From the NCBI GenBank assembly GCA_963706885.1, contig CAVPNX010000018.1:35839-99838 (forward strand): a stretch of DNA of 64,000 nt, in the 5' to 3' direction. Source of the stretch: Prado023 sp963706885 (GTDB lineage: Bacteria; Actinomycetota; Actinomycetes; S36-B12; CAIYMF01). The position numbers and the translations under genes are program-made. This document shows positions 30,049 to 37,611 of the stretch, piece by piece (within the stretch, counting starts at the first letter, position 1; every line of letters begins with the position of its first letter). Below the pieces are notes generated by a model. The model was not told the DNA's origin. It worked only from the letters and a program-made list of their open reading frames with translations, and did no database searches.

Positions 30049-31065
30049 CTAGACCTCAGCCGGGTAGGTCAGGCCGATCTGGGTGCGGACCTGGTCGAGG
30101 GTGCGCATCACCTCGAGTGTTCCCTGCCAGGGCATCAGGGGGCTCTGCGTGACGCCCGACGCCACGCACCGGGCGACCTCGGCGGCCTCGTACTCCATCC
30201 CCTCGTCGACTGCCGCTTCGTAGTCCCACCGCGCGCCGTCGTCCTTGACGACGGTGAACCGCGTCGGCCGATAGAACGGGCGATCGATCTCGACTCGTCC
30301 ATGCGTGCCGAACACGACCGCGGTGGTGGCCGTGTTCGCGTGCAGCGTGGTGTGCAGGCTGGCCTGGCGATCGGCGAACCCCAGGGCGATCGACACCTGG
30401 CCGTCGACGTCCGTGGGCGTCAGCGAGCCGATCGCCGCCACCCGGTCAGGGGCTCCGAGCAGGTCGTGGGCGAAGGAGATGGGGTAGACGCCCAGGTCCA
30501 GCAGCGCGCCCCCGGCCAGCGCCGGGTCGTGCAGGCGATGGGTCGCGGGGTGGTGGGCCATGTTCTGGCCGTGGTCGGCGATCAGGCCGACCAGGTCACC
30601 GATCTCGCCACTGGCCAGCACGTCGCGCAGGACGACCATGTGCGGCAGGAACCGCGTCCACATCGCCTCCATCGCGAACACACCCTGCGCCCGGGCGGCG
30701 GCGAAGAGCTCCACTGCCTGGGCTTCGTTGACCGTGAACGCCTTCTCGACCAGGACGTGCTTTCCCGCGGCGATGGCCAGCAGTGCGTGCTCCAGGTGCT
30801 CCGAGTGCGGCGAGGCGACGTAGACCGCCTCGACCGCCGGATCGGCAACGAGGTCCTCGTAGCTGCCGTGTGCGCGCGCAACGTGGTGGCGGGCCGCGAA
30901 GGCCTCGGCGCGGTCCTGTGCCCGCGACCCGACAGCCACCACCTCCGACGAGGTGAACCGCGTCACCGAGTCGGTGAAGACCCCGGCGATCCCACCAGCT
31001 CCGAGGATGCCCCAGCGCAGGGTGGGGGCCGAACGGGGGTCGGGTGGTGCGGCGTGGTGGGTCAT
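30049..31065 (-). CDS. Gfo/Idh/MocA family oxidoreductase
   Basis: This 338-residue NAD(P)-dependent oxidoreductase has an N-terminal Rossmann fold (LRWGILGAGGIAGVF) and the family's catalytic EKxx motif as EKAFTVN. The C-terminal alpha/beta substrate domain starts with MEAMWTRFLPH, a block typical of the dihydrodiol-dehydrogenase-like subgroup, and continues with LLDLGVYPISFAHDLLG. The expected substrate is a sugar, inositol or diol, but it cannot be fixed from sequence. ATG 31065 follows a leaderless TACAGT at 6 nt. It diverges from the DUF1801 gene. Confidence 0.9.
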   Translation of the reverse strand: MTHHAAPPDPRSAPTLRWGILGAGGIAGVFTDSVTRFTSSEVVAVGSRAQDRAEAFAARHHVARAHGSYEDLVADPAVEAVYVASPHSEHLEHALLAIAAGKHVLVEKAFTVNEAQAVELFAAARAQGVFAMEAMWTRFLPHMVVLRDVLASGEIGDLVGLIADHGQNMAHHPATHRLHDPALAGGALLDLGVYPISFAHDLLGAPDRVAAIGSLTPTDVDGQVSIALGFADRQASLHTTLHANTATTAVVFGTHGRVEIDRPFYRPTRFTVVKDDGARWDYEAAVDEGMEYEAAEVARCVASGVTQSPLMPWQGTLEVMRTLDQVRTQIGLTYPAEV

Positions 31066-31071
31066 CCCGTC

Positions 31072-31077
31072 ACTGTA
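31072..31077 (-). promoter_or_regulatory. -10 element TACAGT, leaderless start of the oxidoreductase
   Basis: TACAGT (minus strand) ends 6 nt before ATG 31065. No ribosome-binding site lies between. It sits in the 65-bp divergent region shared with the DUF1801 gene. Confidence 0.55.
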
Positions 31078-31130
31078 TCCCCGCTCGGGGACCGTGATAC
31101 TGGGTCCCACCCACCGGGACAGGAGGCGTG

Positions 31131-31487
31131 ATGGGCGCAGCGGAGGTCGACGACTACGTGGCCGGGGTCCCCGAGCCACAGCGCAGCACGCTGGCCCAGA
31201 TCCGGGCGATCCTCGAGACCCTGCTCCCCGACGCCGAGCAGGTGATCACCTACGGCTCGCCCACGTTCAAGGTCGGCGGCAAGGGTGTGGCCGGGTTCGC
31301 AGCGTTCGCCAGGCACTGCACCTACATGCCGATGAGCGGGAGCGTCACGGCGTCGTTGGCCGACGAGCTCGTCGGCTACGAGACGACGAAGGGTTCGGTG
31401 AAGTTCCCCGTGGACCAGCCCCTGCCCGAACCCATCGTGCGCGCCCTGGTCGATGCCCGCCTGGCAGAGCTGGGCCTGAGCCGCTGA
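31131..31487 (+). CDS. DUF1801 (YdhG-like) protein
   Basis: This 118-residue protein has the DUF1801 features: an N-terminal helix pair (VDDYVAGVPEPQRSTLAQIRAIL), then YGSPTFKVGGKGVAGFAAF and the conserved strand CTYMPMSG, and the tail GSVKFPVDQPLPEPIV. Proteins of this fold are common, cytoplasmic and of unknown biochemical role. AGGAGG lies 5 nt before ATG 31131, giving a secure start. It diverges from the Gfo/Idh oxidoreductase, and the short shared upstream region may couple their expression. Confidence 0.88.
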   Translation: MGAAEVDDYVAGVPEPQRSTLAQIRAILETLLPDAEQVITYGSPTFKVGGKGVAGFAAFARHCTYMPMSGSVTASLADELVGYETTKGSVKFPVDQPLPEPIVRALVDARLAELGLSR

Positions 31488-31524
31488 ATCCTGCGGCTGG
31501 CCTGGCGTCGCCAGCCGCCCGGAG

Positions 31525-31677
31525 GTGTTCTGGGCCGTGGGTGGGGCGGACCGGCCCGCCCTGGCAATCCTCGTGGCCGGGCTGGTCATGCTCGCAGCGA
31601 GCGCGCTGGGCATGCTGGTCGCTCGCCGGCGGGCGGCCTCCCTCACCAGCGGGGACGCCTCGCCACCTCTGGCCTGA
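31525..31677 (+). CDS. Possible small single-helix membrane protein, 50 residues
   Basis: An in-frame GTG at 31525 (or 31537, after GGAGG) begins a short open frame. It has one clear membrane helix (LAILVAGLVMLAASALGMLV) followed by a basic RRRAA and a short polar tail, ending at TGA 31677. A positive-inside charge pattern supports a real small membrane protein. The start is weak and no family is known. It could equally be a remnant. Confidence 0.3.
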   Translation: MFWAVGGADRPALAILVAGLVMLAASALGMLVARRRAASLTSGDASPPLA

Positions 31678-31729
31678 ACGGGTCGGGGCGGGGAGGATTG
31701 GGCGCACTTCGCGTCGGAAGGACCCCGCC

Positions 31730-32293
31730 ATGCCTTGGACGACCACACCCCTGGATGCCTCCACGTGGGAGGCCTTCGCAGAGCTCGTCGAGCGCAACAA
31801 CGGGATCTTCGGCGGGTGCTGGTGCATCGGGTTCCACCCGGAGCGCGGCCAGTGGGACATCGCCCGCACGGTGAAGGAGGACCGCGTGCGCACCGACCGG
31901 GCCCACGCGGCACTGGTCCTCGACGAGGAGCGTGCCGTCCAGGGGTGGTGCCAGTACGGCAGCCCGCAGGAGCTGCCCAACATCAAGAACAGGCGCGAGT
32001 ACGACAAGGAGCCACCGGCGCGACCGGACTGGCGGATCACCTGCGTGTTCGTGGACCGCAAGCACCGCGGCCAGGGCGTCGCGCGAGCGGCGCTGGAGGG
32101 CGCGCTGCACCAGATCGCGCAGACAGGCGGAGGTCTCGTCGAGGCCATCTCCGAGGTGACCACCGGCCGCGATGCGCCCGGCCGGTTCCTGTTCACCGCG
32201 ACCGTCGAGGTCTTCGAGGAGCTCGGGTTCACCCGGGTCCGGCAGGTCGGCAAGCACGCGTGGATCGTCAGCCGGACCCTCGAGCCGACCTGA
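31730..32293 (+). CDS. GNAT family N-acetyltransferase
   Basis: This 187-residue GCN5-related acetyltransferase has a Trp-rich N-terminus (NNGIFGGCWCIGFHPERGQW) typical of a GNAT subgroup. The acetyl-CoA-binding loop is RKHRGQGVARAALEGAL, matching the R/Q-x-x-G-x-G/A motif, and the end is EVFEELGFTRVRQVGKHAWIVSR. GGAAGGA precedes ATG 31730. The substrate is unknown, and the surrounding genes give no hint. Family call is firm. Confidence 0.9.
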   Translation: MPWTTTPLDASTWEAFAELVERNNGIFGGCWCIGFHPERGQWDIARTVKEDRVRTDRAHAALVLDEERAVQGWCQYGSPQELPNIKNRREYDKEPPARPDWRITCVFVDRKHRGQGVARAALEGALHQIAQTGGGLVEAISEVTTGRDAPGRFLFTATVEVFEELGFTRVRQVGKHAWIVSRTLEPT

Positions 32294-32354
32294 GCCGCCG
32301 GCGCGGCCAGGAACCGTGCCCTCGTGGCGCCCCGGCGTCAGGAGCAGACTGCTC

Positions 32355-32382
32355 TTGCGAAGTGTTGGCATCTAGCTAGAGT
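32355..32382 (+). promoter_or_regulatory. Promoter of the cbiMNQO operon: TTGCGA - 16 bp - TAGAGT
   Basis: TTGCGA at 32355-32360 and TAGAGT at 32377-32382 have a 16-bp spacer. The leader to ATG 32419 is only about 30 nt, too short for a cobalamin riboswitch. A GGGAG site precedes the ATG. Confidence 0.45.
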
Positions 32383-32418
32383 GGCCCCTGACAAGACCGC
32401 TTACAGCTGGGAGCATCC

Positions 32419-33105
32419 ATGCATATCCCCGACGGCTTCATCAGCGCACCTGTGGCCGCTGCCGCCGGCGTCGTTGCGGTGGGCGGCATCGCACTCTGCC
32501 TGCGCAGGTCAGGGCGCGAGCTCGATGATCGAACCGCCCCCATGGCCGGACTCGTCGCGGTCTACATCTTCGCCGTCCAGATGCTGAACTTCCCCGTGGC
32601 CGCTGGAACCAGCGGCCACCTGCTGGGTGGCGCCCTGGCCGCGATCCTGGTCGGTCCCTACACGGGCGCGCTGGCAGTCTCGGTGGTGATCATCGTCCAG
32701 GCGCTGCTGTTCGCCGACGGGGGACTCAGCGCCCTGGGCCTGAACATCATCAATATGGCGTTCGTGACGGTCCTGGTCGCCTGGCCGGTGTTCCGGCTGC
32801 TGGTGCGGGCGCTGCCCGCCTCCAGGGGCGTGTGGACAGGGGCTGCCTTCGTCGCCGCCTTCCTCTCCGTGCCGGCATCAGCCCTGGCCTTCACCCTGGA
32901 GTACGCCCTGGGCGGCACCGGGACCTACTCGATCGGCACCGTCCTGGCCGCGATGGTCGGGACCCACGTCCTGATCGGCTTCGGGGAGGGCCTGATCACC
33001 GCCCTGACCGTCGGAGCGGTGCTGGCCGCGCGACCCGACCTGGTGCTCGGAGTGCGCGATCGACTCCCCAAGCCCGAGTTGCGGCCATCGCCGCAGGCAG
33101 CCTGA
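32419..33105 (+). CDS. cbiM: Energy-coupling factor transporter, substrate-specific component CbiM
   Basis: CbiM/NikM is the metal-binding membrane component of ECF cobalt/nickel importers. The N-terminal MHIPDGFI is the hallmark: the free N-terminus and His2 form the metal site. The 228-residue protein has seven hydrophobic helices, including GHLLGGALAAILVGPYTGAL and GTHVLIGFGEGLITAL with further conserved His. It heads a four-gene operon with a PDGLE protein, CbiQ and CbiO. Whether Co2+ or Ni2+ is carried cannot be decided, since no nickel enzyme, cobalamin gene or riboswitch adjoins. Confidence 0.94.
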   Translation: MHIPDGFISAPVAAAAGVVAVGGIALCLRRSGRELDDRTAPMAGLVAVYIFAVQMLNFPVAAGTSGHLLGGALAAILVGPYTGALAVSVVIIVQALLFADGGLSALGLNIINMAFVTVLVAWPVFRLLVRALPASRGVWTGAAFVAAFLSVPASALAFTLEYALGGTGTYSIGTVLAAMVGTHVLIGFGEGLITALTVGAVLAARPDLVLGVRDRLPKPELRPSPQAA

Positions 33106-33115
33106 GGAGCGGGGC

Positions 33116-33451
33116 ATGGCCGTGCGCAAGGGTGTGTGGATCATCGTGGGGATCGGCCTGGCCGTCTCCCTCCTGCTGGCCGGGGTTGTGAGCTACTACG
33201 CCAGCAGCTCTCCGGACGGGCTCGAGAAGGTCGCCGAGGACATCGGCTTCATCGACTCCGCTGAGGACTCGGCAGTCGCGGATTCGCCGCTGTCGGACTA
33301 CGGCGTCTCCGGCGTGGCCGACGAGCGGCTGTCGGTCGGGTTGGCCGGGGTGGTCGGGGTCCTGCTGACCGCCGCCATCGCCTTCGGGTTGTTCATGTGG
33401 CTGGGGCGCCGAGGGCGCCACGAGGGCGCCGAGACGGCCGTGGGCGGCTGA
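33116..33451 (+). CDS. CbiN-type PDGLE domain protein
   Basis: This 111-residue protein has an N-terminal membrane helix (residues 7-28), then the signature SSSPDGLEKVAEDIGF. An extracytoplasmic loop follows (PLSDYGVSGV) and a second helix (about 76-97) with a basic tail. It corresponds to CbiN/NikN, the small accessory subunit that loads metal onto CbiM. It begins 11 bp after cbiM, and its stop overlaps the cbiQ start (TGATG). Confidence 0.9.
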   Translation: MAVRKGVWIIVGIGLAVSLLLAGVVSYYASSSPDGLEKVAEDIGFIDSAEDSAVADSPLSDYGVSGVADERLSVGLAGVVGVLLTAAIAFGLFMWLGRRGRHEGAETAVGG

Positions 33452-34248
33452 TGCCGGGGACCCCGCCCGTCGAGCACCGACACGGCCATGACGTGGGCGA
33501 GCAGCTCTACGTCCACCGGCACACCCCGATCCACCTGCTCCCCGCCGAGGTCAAGATCCTGACCCTGGTGACATTCATCTTCATCGTCGTGGCCACCCCG
33601 ATCGAGGCGATGTGGGCCTTCGTCCTCTATGCCGGCCTCCTGGGCGCGATGGCCGCGGTCGCAGCGCTTCCTCCACGGGTGATCCTGCCTCGGATGGTCG
33701 TGGAGGTTCCCTTCCTCCTCTTCGCCGCCCTGATGCCGTTCACCGGCCCGGACCCACAGGTCCAGGTCCTCGGCCTGGAGCTGTCACAGCCCGGGCTGTG
33801 GGCGGCCTGGGGCATCATCGCCAAGGGCACGATCGGTGTGCTGGCTGCGATCATCCTTGCTGCCACCACCCCTACGCGCGACCTGCTCACCGGTCTGACA
33901 GCCCTGCACGTGCCGCCGATGCTGGTGCAGATCGCCTCCTTCATGCTGCGCTACATGCATGTGGTCGGCAACGAGATGGCACGCATGAAGGTGGCCCGCG
34001 AGTCCCGGGGGTTCCAGGCCACCGGGGTCCAGTCCTGGCCGGTGATCGCCCAGTCCGCCGGGGCACTGTTCATCCGCTCCTACGAGCGCGGAGAGCGGGT
34101 GCACCTGGCGATGCTCAGCCGGGGGTACACCGGCAGCCTGCCGACGCTGGACACCATGCGGGCCAGCCGGGGTCAGTGGCTACAAGGGCTCAGCCTGCCG
34201 ATGGTGGCTCTGGTGATATGCCTGGTCGCATGGGCGGTCCAGCCGTGA
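33451..34248 (+). CDS. cbiQ: ECF transporter transmembrane component CbiQ
   Basis: This is the 265-residue T-component of the ECF importer. It has five or six hydrophobic helices after a His-rich N-terminus (VEHRHGHDVGEQLYVHRHTP). The cytoplasmic coupling motif Ala-Arg-x is present in the long helices (MKVARESRGFQA and FIRSYERGERVHLAMLSRGY), which transmit ATP hydrolysis by CbiO. ATG 33451 overlaps the upstream stop. The gene is followed at once by cbiO. Confidence 0.92.
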   Translation: MPGTPPVEHRHGHDVGEQLYVHRHTPIHLLPAEVKILTLVTFIFIVVATPIEAMWAFVLYAGLLGAMAAVAALPPRVILPRMVVEVPFLLFAALMPFTGPDPQVQVLGLELSQPGLWAAWGIIAKGTIGVLAAIILAATTPTRDLLTGLTALHVPPMLVQIASFMLRYMHVVGNEMARMKVARESRGFQATGVQSWPVIAQSAGALFIRSYERGERVHLAMLSRGYTGSLPTLDTMRASRGQWLQGLSLPMVALVICLVAWAVQP

Positions 34249-34259
34249 GAGAGGTCGAC

Positions 34260-35054
34260 GTGGACACCGAGGCGAGCTCCACCAGCACCGAGCACCCGCC
34301 CAGCCTGGCTGTGCGGGGCCTGGCGTACTCCTACCCCGATGCCAACCAGGCGCTGTTCGGCATCGACCTCGAGGTCGGTCGCGGGGAGCGCGTCGCGCTG
34401 CTCGGTCCGAACGGTGCGGGCAAGACCACACTTGTGATGCACCTGAACGGGATCCTGTCCGGGGGCCTCGGGGAGGTTCACGTCGCCGGGATCCGGGTCG
34501 ATGCCGAGGACCGCGCCACGTTGCACGAGGTGCGCAGGCGGGTGGGCATCGTCTTCCAGGACCCCGACGACCAGCTGTTCATGCCCTCGGTCCGGGAGGA
34601 CGTCGCCTTCGGCCCGGCGAACATGGGCCTGAGCGGCGAGGAGCTGGAGCGCCGGGTCCGCCACGCACTCGAGCTGGTGGGCATGGCCGAGTTCGCCGAC
34701 CGCCCACCCCATCACCTCTCGTTCGGCCAGCGTCGGCGGGTCGCTGTGGCGACCGTGCTGTCGATGGAGCCCGAGATCATCGTGCTGGACGAGCCCTCGA
34801 GCAACCTGGACCCCGCAAGTCGCGCCGAGCTCGCCGACATCCTGCGCTCACTGGACGTGACGATCCTGATGGTCACCCACGACCTGCTCTACGCCCTCGA
34901 GCTGTGCCCGCGGTCGGTGATCATGTCCCAGGGGACGATCGTCGCCGACGGGCGGACACGGAACCTGCTGGCCGACGCCGACCTGATGGCCCGCAACCGG
35001 CTGGCCCTCCCGTACGGGGTGAACCTCGCGCCGGAGCCGGCCGAAGGCCCCTAG
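34260..35054 (+). CDS. cbiO: ECF transporter ATP-binding component CbiO
   Basis: This ATPase powers the cobalt/nickel importer. It has Walker A GPNGAGKTT, a Q-loop in GIVFQDPDDQLFMPSV (the sequence usual in ECF ATPases), the signature LSFGQRRRVA, Walker B EIIVLDEPSSNLDP, and the switch His in MVTHDLL. GTG 34260, with GAGAGAGG about 5 nt upstream, is the likely start (264 residues). GTG 34245, overlapping the cbiQ stop, is an alternative. Its stop overlaps the convergent aldolase gene by 4 bp. Confidence 0.93.
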   Translation: MDTEASSTSTEHPPSLAVRGLAYSYPDANQALFGIDLEVGRGERVALLGPNGAGKTTLVMHLNGILSGGLGEVHVAGIRVDAEDRATLHEVRRRVGIVFQDPDDQLFMPSVREDVAFGPANMGLSGEELERRVRHALELVGMAEFADRPPHHLSFGQRRRVAVATVLSMEPEIIVLDEPSSNLDPASRAELADILRSLDVTILMVTHDLLYALELCPRSVIMSQGTIVADGRTRNLLADADLMARNRLALPYGVNLAPEPAEGP

Positions 35055-35938
35055 GTGATCGAGGCCTGGAAGATGCTCTCGATCGAGGCATCGAGCGCCG
35101 CGTCGAACTCCGCCTGGGTCTGCTGGGCGGTCAACCCCTCGGTCAGCGCCCGCGAGAAACTGGCCACGACACCGTGGTTCCGGGCGAGCAGCGCATTGGC
35201 CTCAGCCCGGGTGTAGCCGCCCGACAGCGCCACCACGCGCAGGACGTTGGGGTGGGCCACGAGCTCGGCGTAGAAGTCGTCCTGCTCGGGCAGCGTGAGC
35301 TTGAGCATGATGAACTCCTCAGGTCCCAGGCGCCCGATCTCAGCCATCAGCGCCGCCTTGAGCAGGACCTCGGCAGCCGCCTTCTCCGGGCTGTGGATGT
35401 CCACCTCGGGCTCGATGATGGGCACCAGGCCGGCGGCGACGATGCGGCGCCCGACCTCGAACTGCTGGCTGACGACCGCGTCCACTCCGGCCTCGTTGCC
35501 GAGCTTGATGACAGAGCGCATCTTCGTGCCGAACACCCCGTGGCTGATCGCCTTGGCCATGACGGCGTCGAGGTCGGGCATCGGCTTCATCACCTGGGCC
35601 CCGTCGACCTCCTCGGCCAGGCCCTTGTCGACCTTCAGGAAGGCAACAACGCCCTTCTCCTGCCACAGGTACTCCGCCGCACCCATGCCCAGGATCGCGC
35701 GGTCCATGGTCATCTCGAACAGGATCGAGCCCAGGATCCGGGCGCCGGTGAACACCGGGCTGGTGATGATGCGCGTGCGCATCTCATGGATCCGGTCGTA
35801 CATCTCAGCGTCGTTGGAGTACGCAGACTCGTCCACCCCGTAGAGGCGCAGGGCCTTGGGGGTGCTCCCACCACTCTGGTCCAGTGCAGCGATGAAGCCC
35901 TGTGCGCTCTTGATCTTCTGGAACTGCTCGGTGTTCAC
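35051..35938 (-). CDS. fda: Fructose-bisphosphate aldolase, class I
   Basis: This 295-residue Schiff-base aldolase cleaves fructose 1,6-bisphosphate in glycolysis. It matches the bacterial class I type: FIAALDQSGGSTPKAL at the N-terminus, MRTRIITSPVFTG, EKGVVAFLKVDKG with the active-site Lys region, PIIEPEVDI, and the final VVALSGGYTR. The start codon is GTG 35938 with GGAGG about 10 nt upstream. A consensus promoter (TTGACA, 17 bp, TAGGAC) lies 50 bp upstream. It converges on cbiO with a 4-bp overlap. Confidence 0.95.
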   Translation of the reverse strand: MNTEQFQKIKSAQGFIAALDQSGGSTPKALRLYGVDESAYSNDAEMYDRIHEMRTRIITSPVFTGARILGSILFEMTMDRAILGMGAAEYLWQEKGVVAFLKVDKGLAEEVDGAQVMKPMPDLDAVMAKAISHGVFGTKMRSVIKLGNEAGVDAVVSQQFEVGRRIVAAGLVPIIEPEVDIHSPEKAAAEVLLKAALMAEIGRLGPEEFIMLKLTLPEQDDFYAELVAHPNVLRVVALSGGYTRAEANALLARNHGVVASFSRALTEGLTAQQTQAEFDAALDASIESIFQASIT

Positions 35939-35988
35939 GGGTCCACATCCTCCGGTCGTCGTGCTCCCACGTCAGGTGGGTCACTTCC

Positions 35989-36017
35989 GTCCTACGCCGA
36001 CCTCAGGGGCCTGTCAA
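35989..36017 (-). promoter_or_regulatory. Promoter of the aldolase gene: TTGACA - 17 bp - TAGGAC
   Basis: On the minus strand, TTGACA is at 36012-36017 and TAGGAC at 35989-35994, an ideal 17-bp spacing. The leader of about 45 nt ends at GTG 35938. The -35 lies close to the stop of the upstream gene at 36027. Confidence 0.65.
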
Positions 36018-36026
36018 GAGCACCGA

Positions 36027-36338
36027 TCAGCCGGCCAGCAGGTCAAGCTCCGAGAGCCCGCCGGACAAGTAGGAGATCCACGCCGTCGAGGCGCCCTGCG
36101 CCTGCCGGGCCACCAGGTCCGACCGCCACCGATCGGCGATGGCCGGTAGGTCCACCTCGGGGTCCGCGCGCAGGGCGCGGCGCACCTCCAGCAGGACTGC
36201 CATACGACCCTCGAGCTCCTTGGCCGCGGCCATGTGGCCGTCCAAGCGACACAGGGCTTGTCCCCCGGTGGTGGCGTTCAGCCGGGTGCCCACCTCGCCG
36301 AGGCGTGCCTCGAGGCGGTCGAGGAGGAGGTCTGCCAT
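36027..36338 (-). CDS. Hypothetical protein, 103 residues, helical
   Basis: This cytoplasmic protein begins MADLLLDRLEARLGEVGTRLN. It is mostly helical with Leu/Ala/Glu-rich stretches (KELEGRMAVLLEVRRALRAD), and ends in a hydrophobic segment (YLSGGLSELDLLAG). No family is recognised. ATG 36338 lies 7 nt after the -10-like TATGCT, a leaderless arrangement. It sits directly beside the truncated flavin oxidoreductase, on the opposite strand. Codon use is ordinary for the window. Confidence 0.65.
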   Translation of the reverse strand: MADLLLDRLEARLGEVGTRLNATTGGQALCRLDGHMAAAKELEGRMAVLLEVRRALRADPEVDLPAIADRWRSDLVARQAQGASTAWISYLSGGLSELDLLAG

Positions 36339-36345
36339 GGGGCAG

Positions 36346-36351
36346 AGCATA
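36346..36351 (-). promoter_or_regulatory. -10 element TATGCT of the 103-residue gene
   Basis: TATGCT (minus strand) ends 7 nt before ATG 36338, with no ribosome-binding site. It lies at the edge of the truncated flavin oxidoreductase homology. Confidence 0.5.
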
Positions 36352-36356
36352 CCCTC

Positions 36357-37487
36357 GGGGGCATCAGCCGCGGCGGCAAGTGCTGCTCGATCCCGGTGGA
36401 CGGGCACGTGTACGAGATGGGCGCAGTGTTCGGCTGCAGCGACTACCGGAGCACCTTGGGGGTCATGAGGTCGATCGGTGCCGCGAGGGGGCCGATGGCC
36501 GGCGGGCACTGCTACGACCTCGACGGCCACCCGCTCGAGCTCCTCCCCAGGCGCCAGTACCCCCGGATCCTCGCGCAGCTGGCCGCCTACGCCTGGCTCT
36601 CGGGCGTCCGGTACCGACGGGTCAATGCGCCCGGCCTGGCCGGCGTCGACCCCGAGCTGCATGCGCCGTTCGCGCAGTTCTGCCGGTCCCATGGGCTCTC
36701 CACGCTGGAGACGCTGGTGGGACCACCCTTCACCGGCTTCGGGTACGGGTACCTCACCGACGTTCCAGCGGCCTACGTCGTGAAGTACCTGGACCTCCGC
36801 ACGCTCGTGGCGATGCGGGACGCCGAGCACCGCTTCATCTGGCCCGAGGGCGTCGAGGGGTTGTGGTCGCGCGTGGCCCAGAAGCACGATGTCCGAACCG
36901 GCGCGGAGGTGGTGCGGGTCCGACGCGGCGACACCGTGCAGGTGCAGACCGTTCGCGAGGAGCTGGAGTTCGACGCACTCATCCTCGCCTGCCCGCTGGA
37001 CGAGGCACTGCGATTCCTGGACAGCACACCGTCGGAGCGACGGCTGTTCTCCGCGATCCGCTACTACGACTACTGGGTCCTGCTCGCGCAGACGCGCGGA
37101 CTGCCTCCGGGCGCGGGATTCGTCCCGGCGCGGTTCACCAGCGACCAGCGGGGCCACATGATGCTCTGGTACCAACGATGGGATGACGCACCGCTGGACA
37201 CCCTGTACGTGCTGGGCACGCCCAGCATGACCCTGGAGACCGTTGCCGGTCTCGTCGCAGAGGATCTGGACCGGATGGGCGCCTCCCTGGAGCGCGTGGT
37301 GGACACCCGCCGCTGGCGGTACTTCCCCCACGTCACCGCGTCGGACATGGCCGGCGGCTACTTCGAGCAGCTCGAGGGGCTGCAGGGGAGGAACCGGACG
37401 TACTACGCCGGTGAGGTGATGTCGTTCGCCAGCGTCGAGCTCTGCGCCCGCTACTCCGAGGCCCTGGTGCAGCGGTTCTTCCGCTGA
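36357..37487 (+). pseudogene. FAD-dependent amine oxidase-like protein, 5' end missing
   Basis: The visible protein resembles NAD(P)/FAD-binding amine-oxidase-like enzymes from GGKCCSIPVDGHVYEMGAVFG onward, and has the C-terminal FAD region (YYAGEVMSFASVELCARYSEALV). In such enzymes a Rossmann dinucleotide-binding segment of about 40-50 residues (GxGxxG) precedes the GGK block. Here that segment is absent in all frames, because the DNA upstream belongs to an oppositely oriented gene. The frame extends upstream to 36234, but that part is only the antisense of the neighbour. A protein lacking the FAD pyrophosphate site would be inactive. A deletion or a mis-join near 36340-36360 is likely. Confidence 0.6.
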
Positions 37488-37611
37488 CACGGGGAAGGGC
37501 GGTGGCCACGGAGGTCCCGGGCCCCTGTGCGGCTCGTCGCGGTGGCGGCCCGGACGGCGTGGCCGAGCCAGCAACAGGCAACGCACCGGGGGCCCGGAGC
37601 ACACTCAGGGC

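Noticed and set aside
32294..32418. A cobalamin riboswitch before cbiM
   Set aside because: The gap is only 124 bp, the promoter lies within it, and none of the conserved B12-box sequence is visible.
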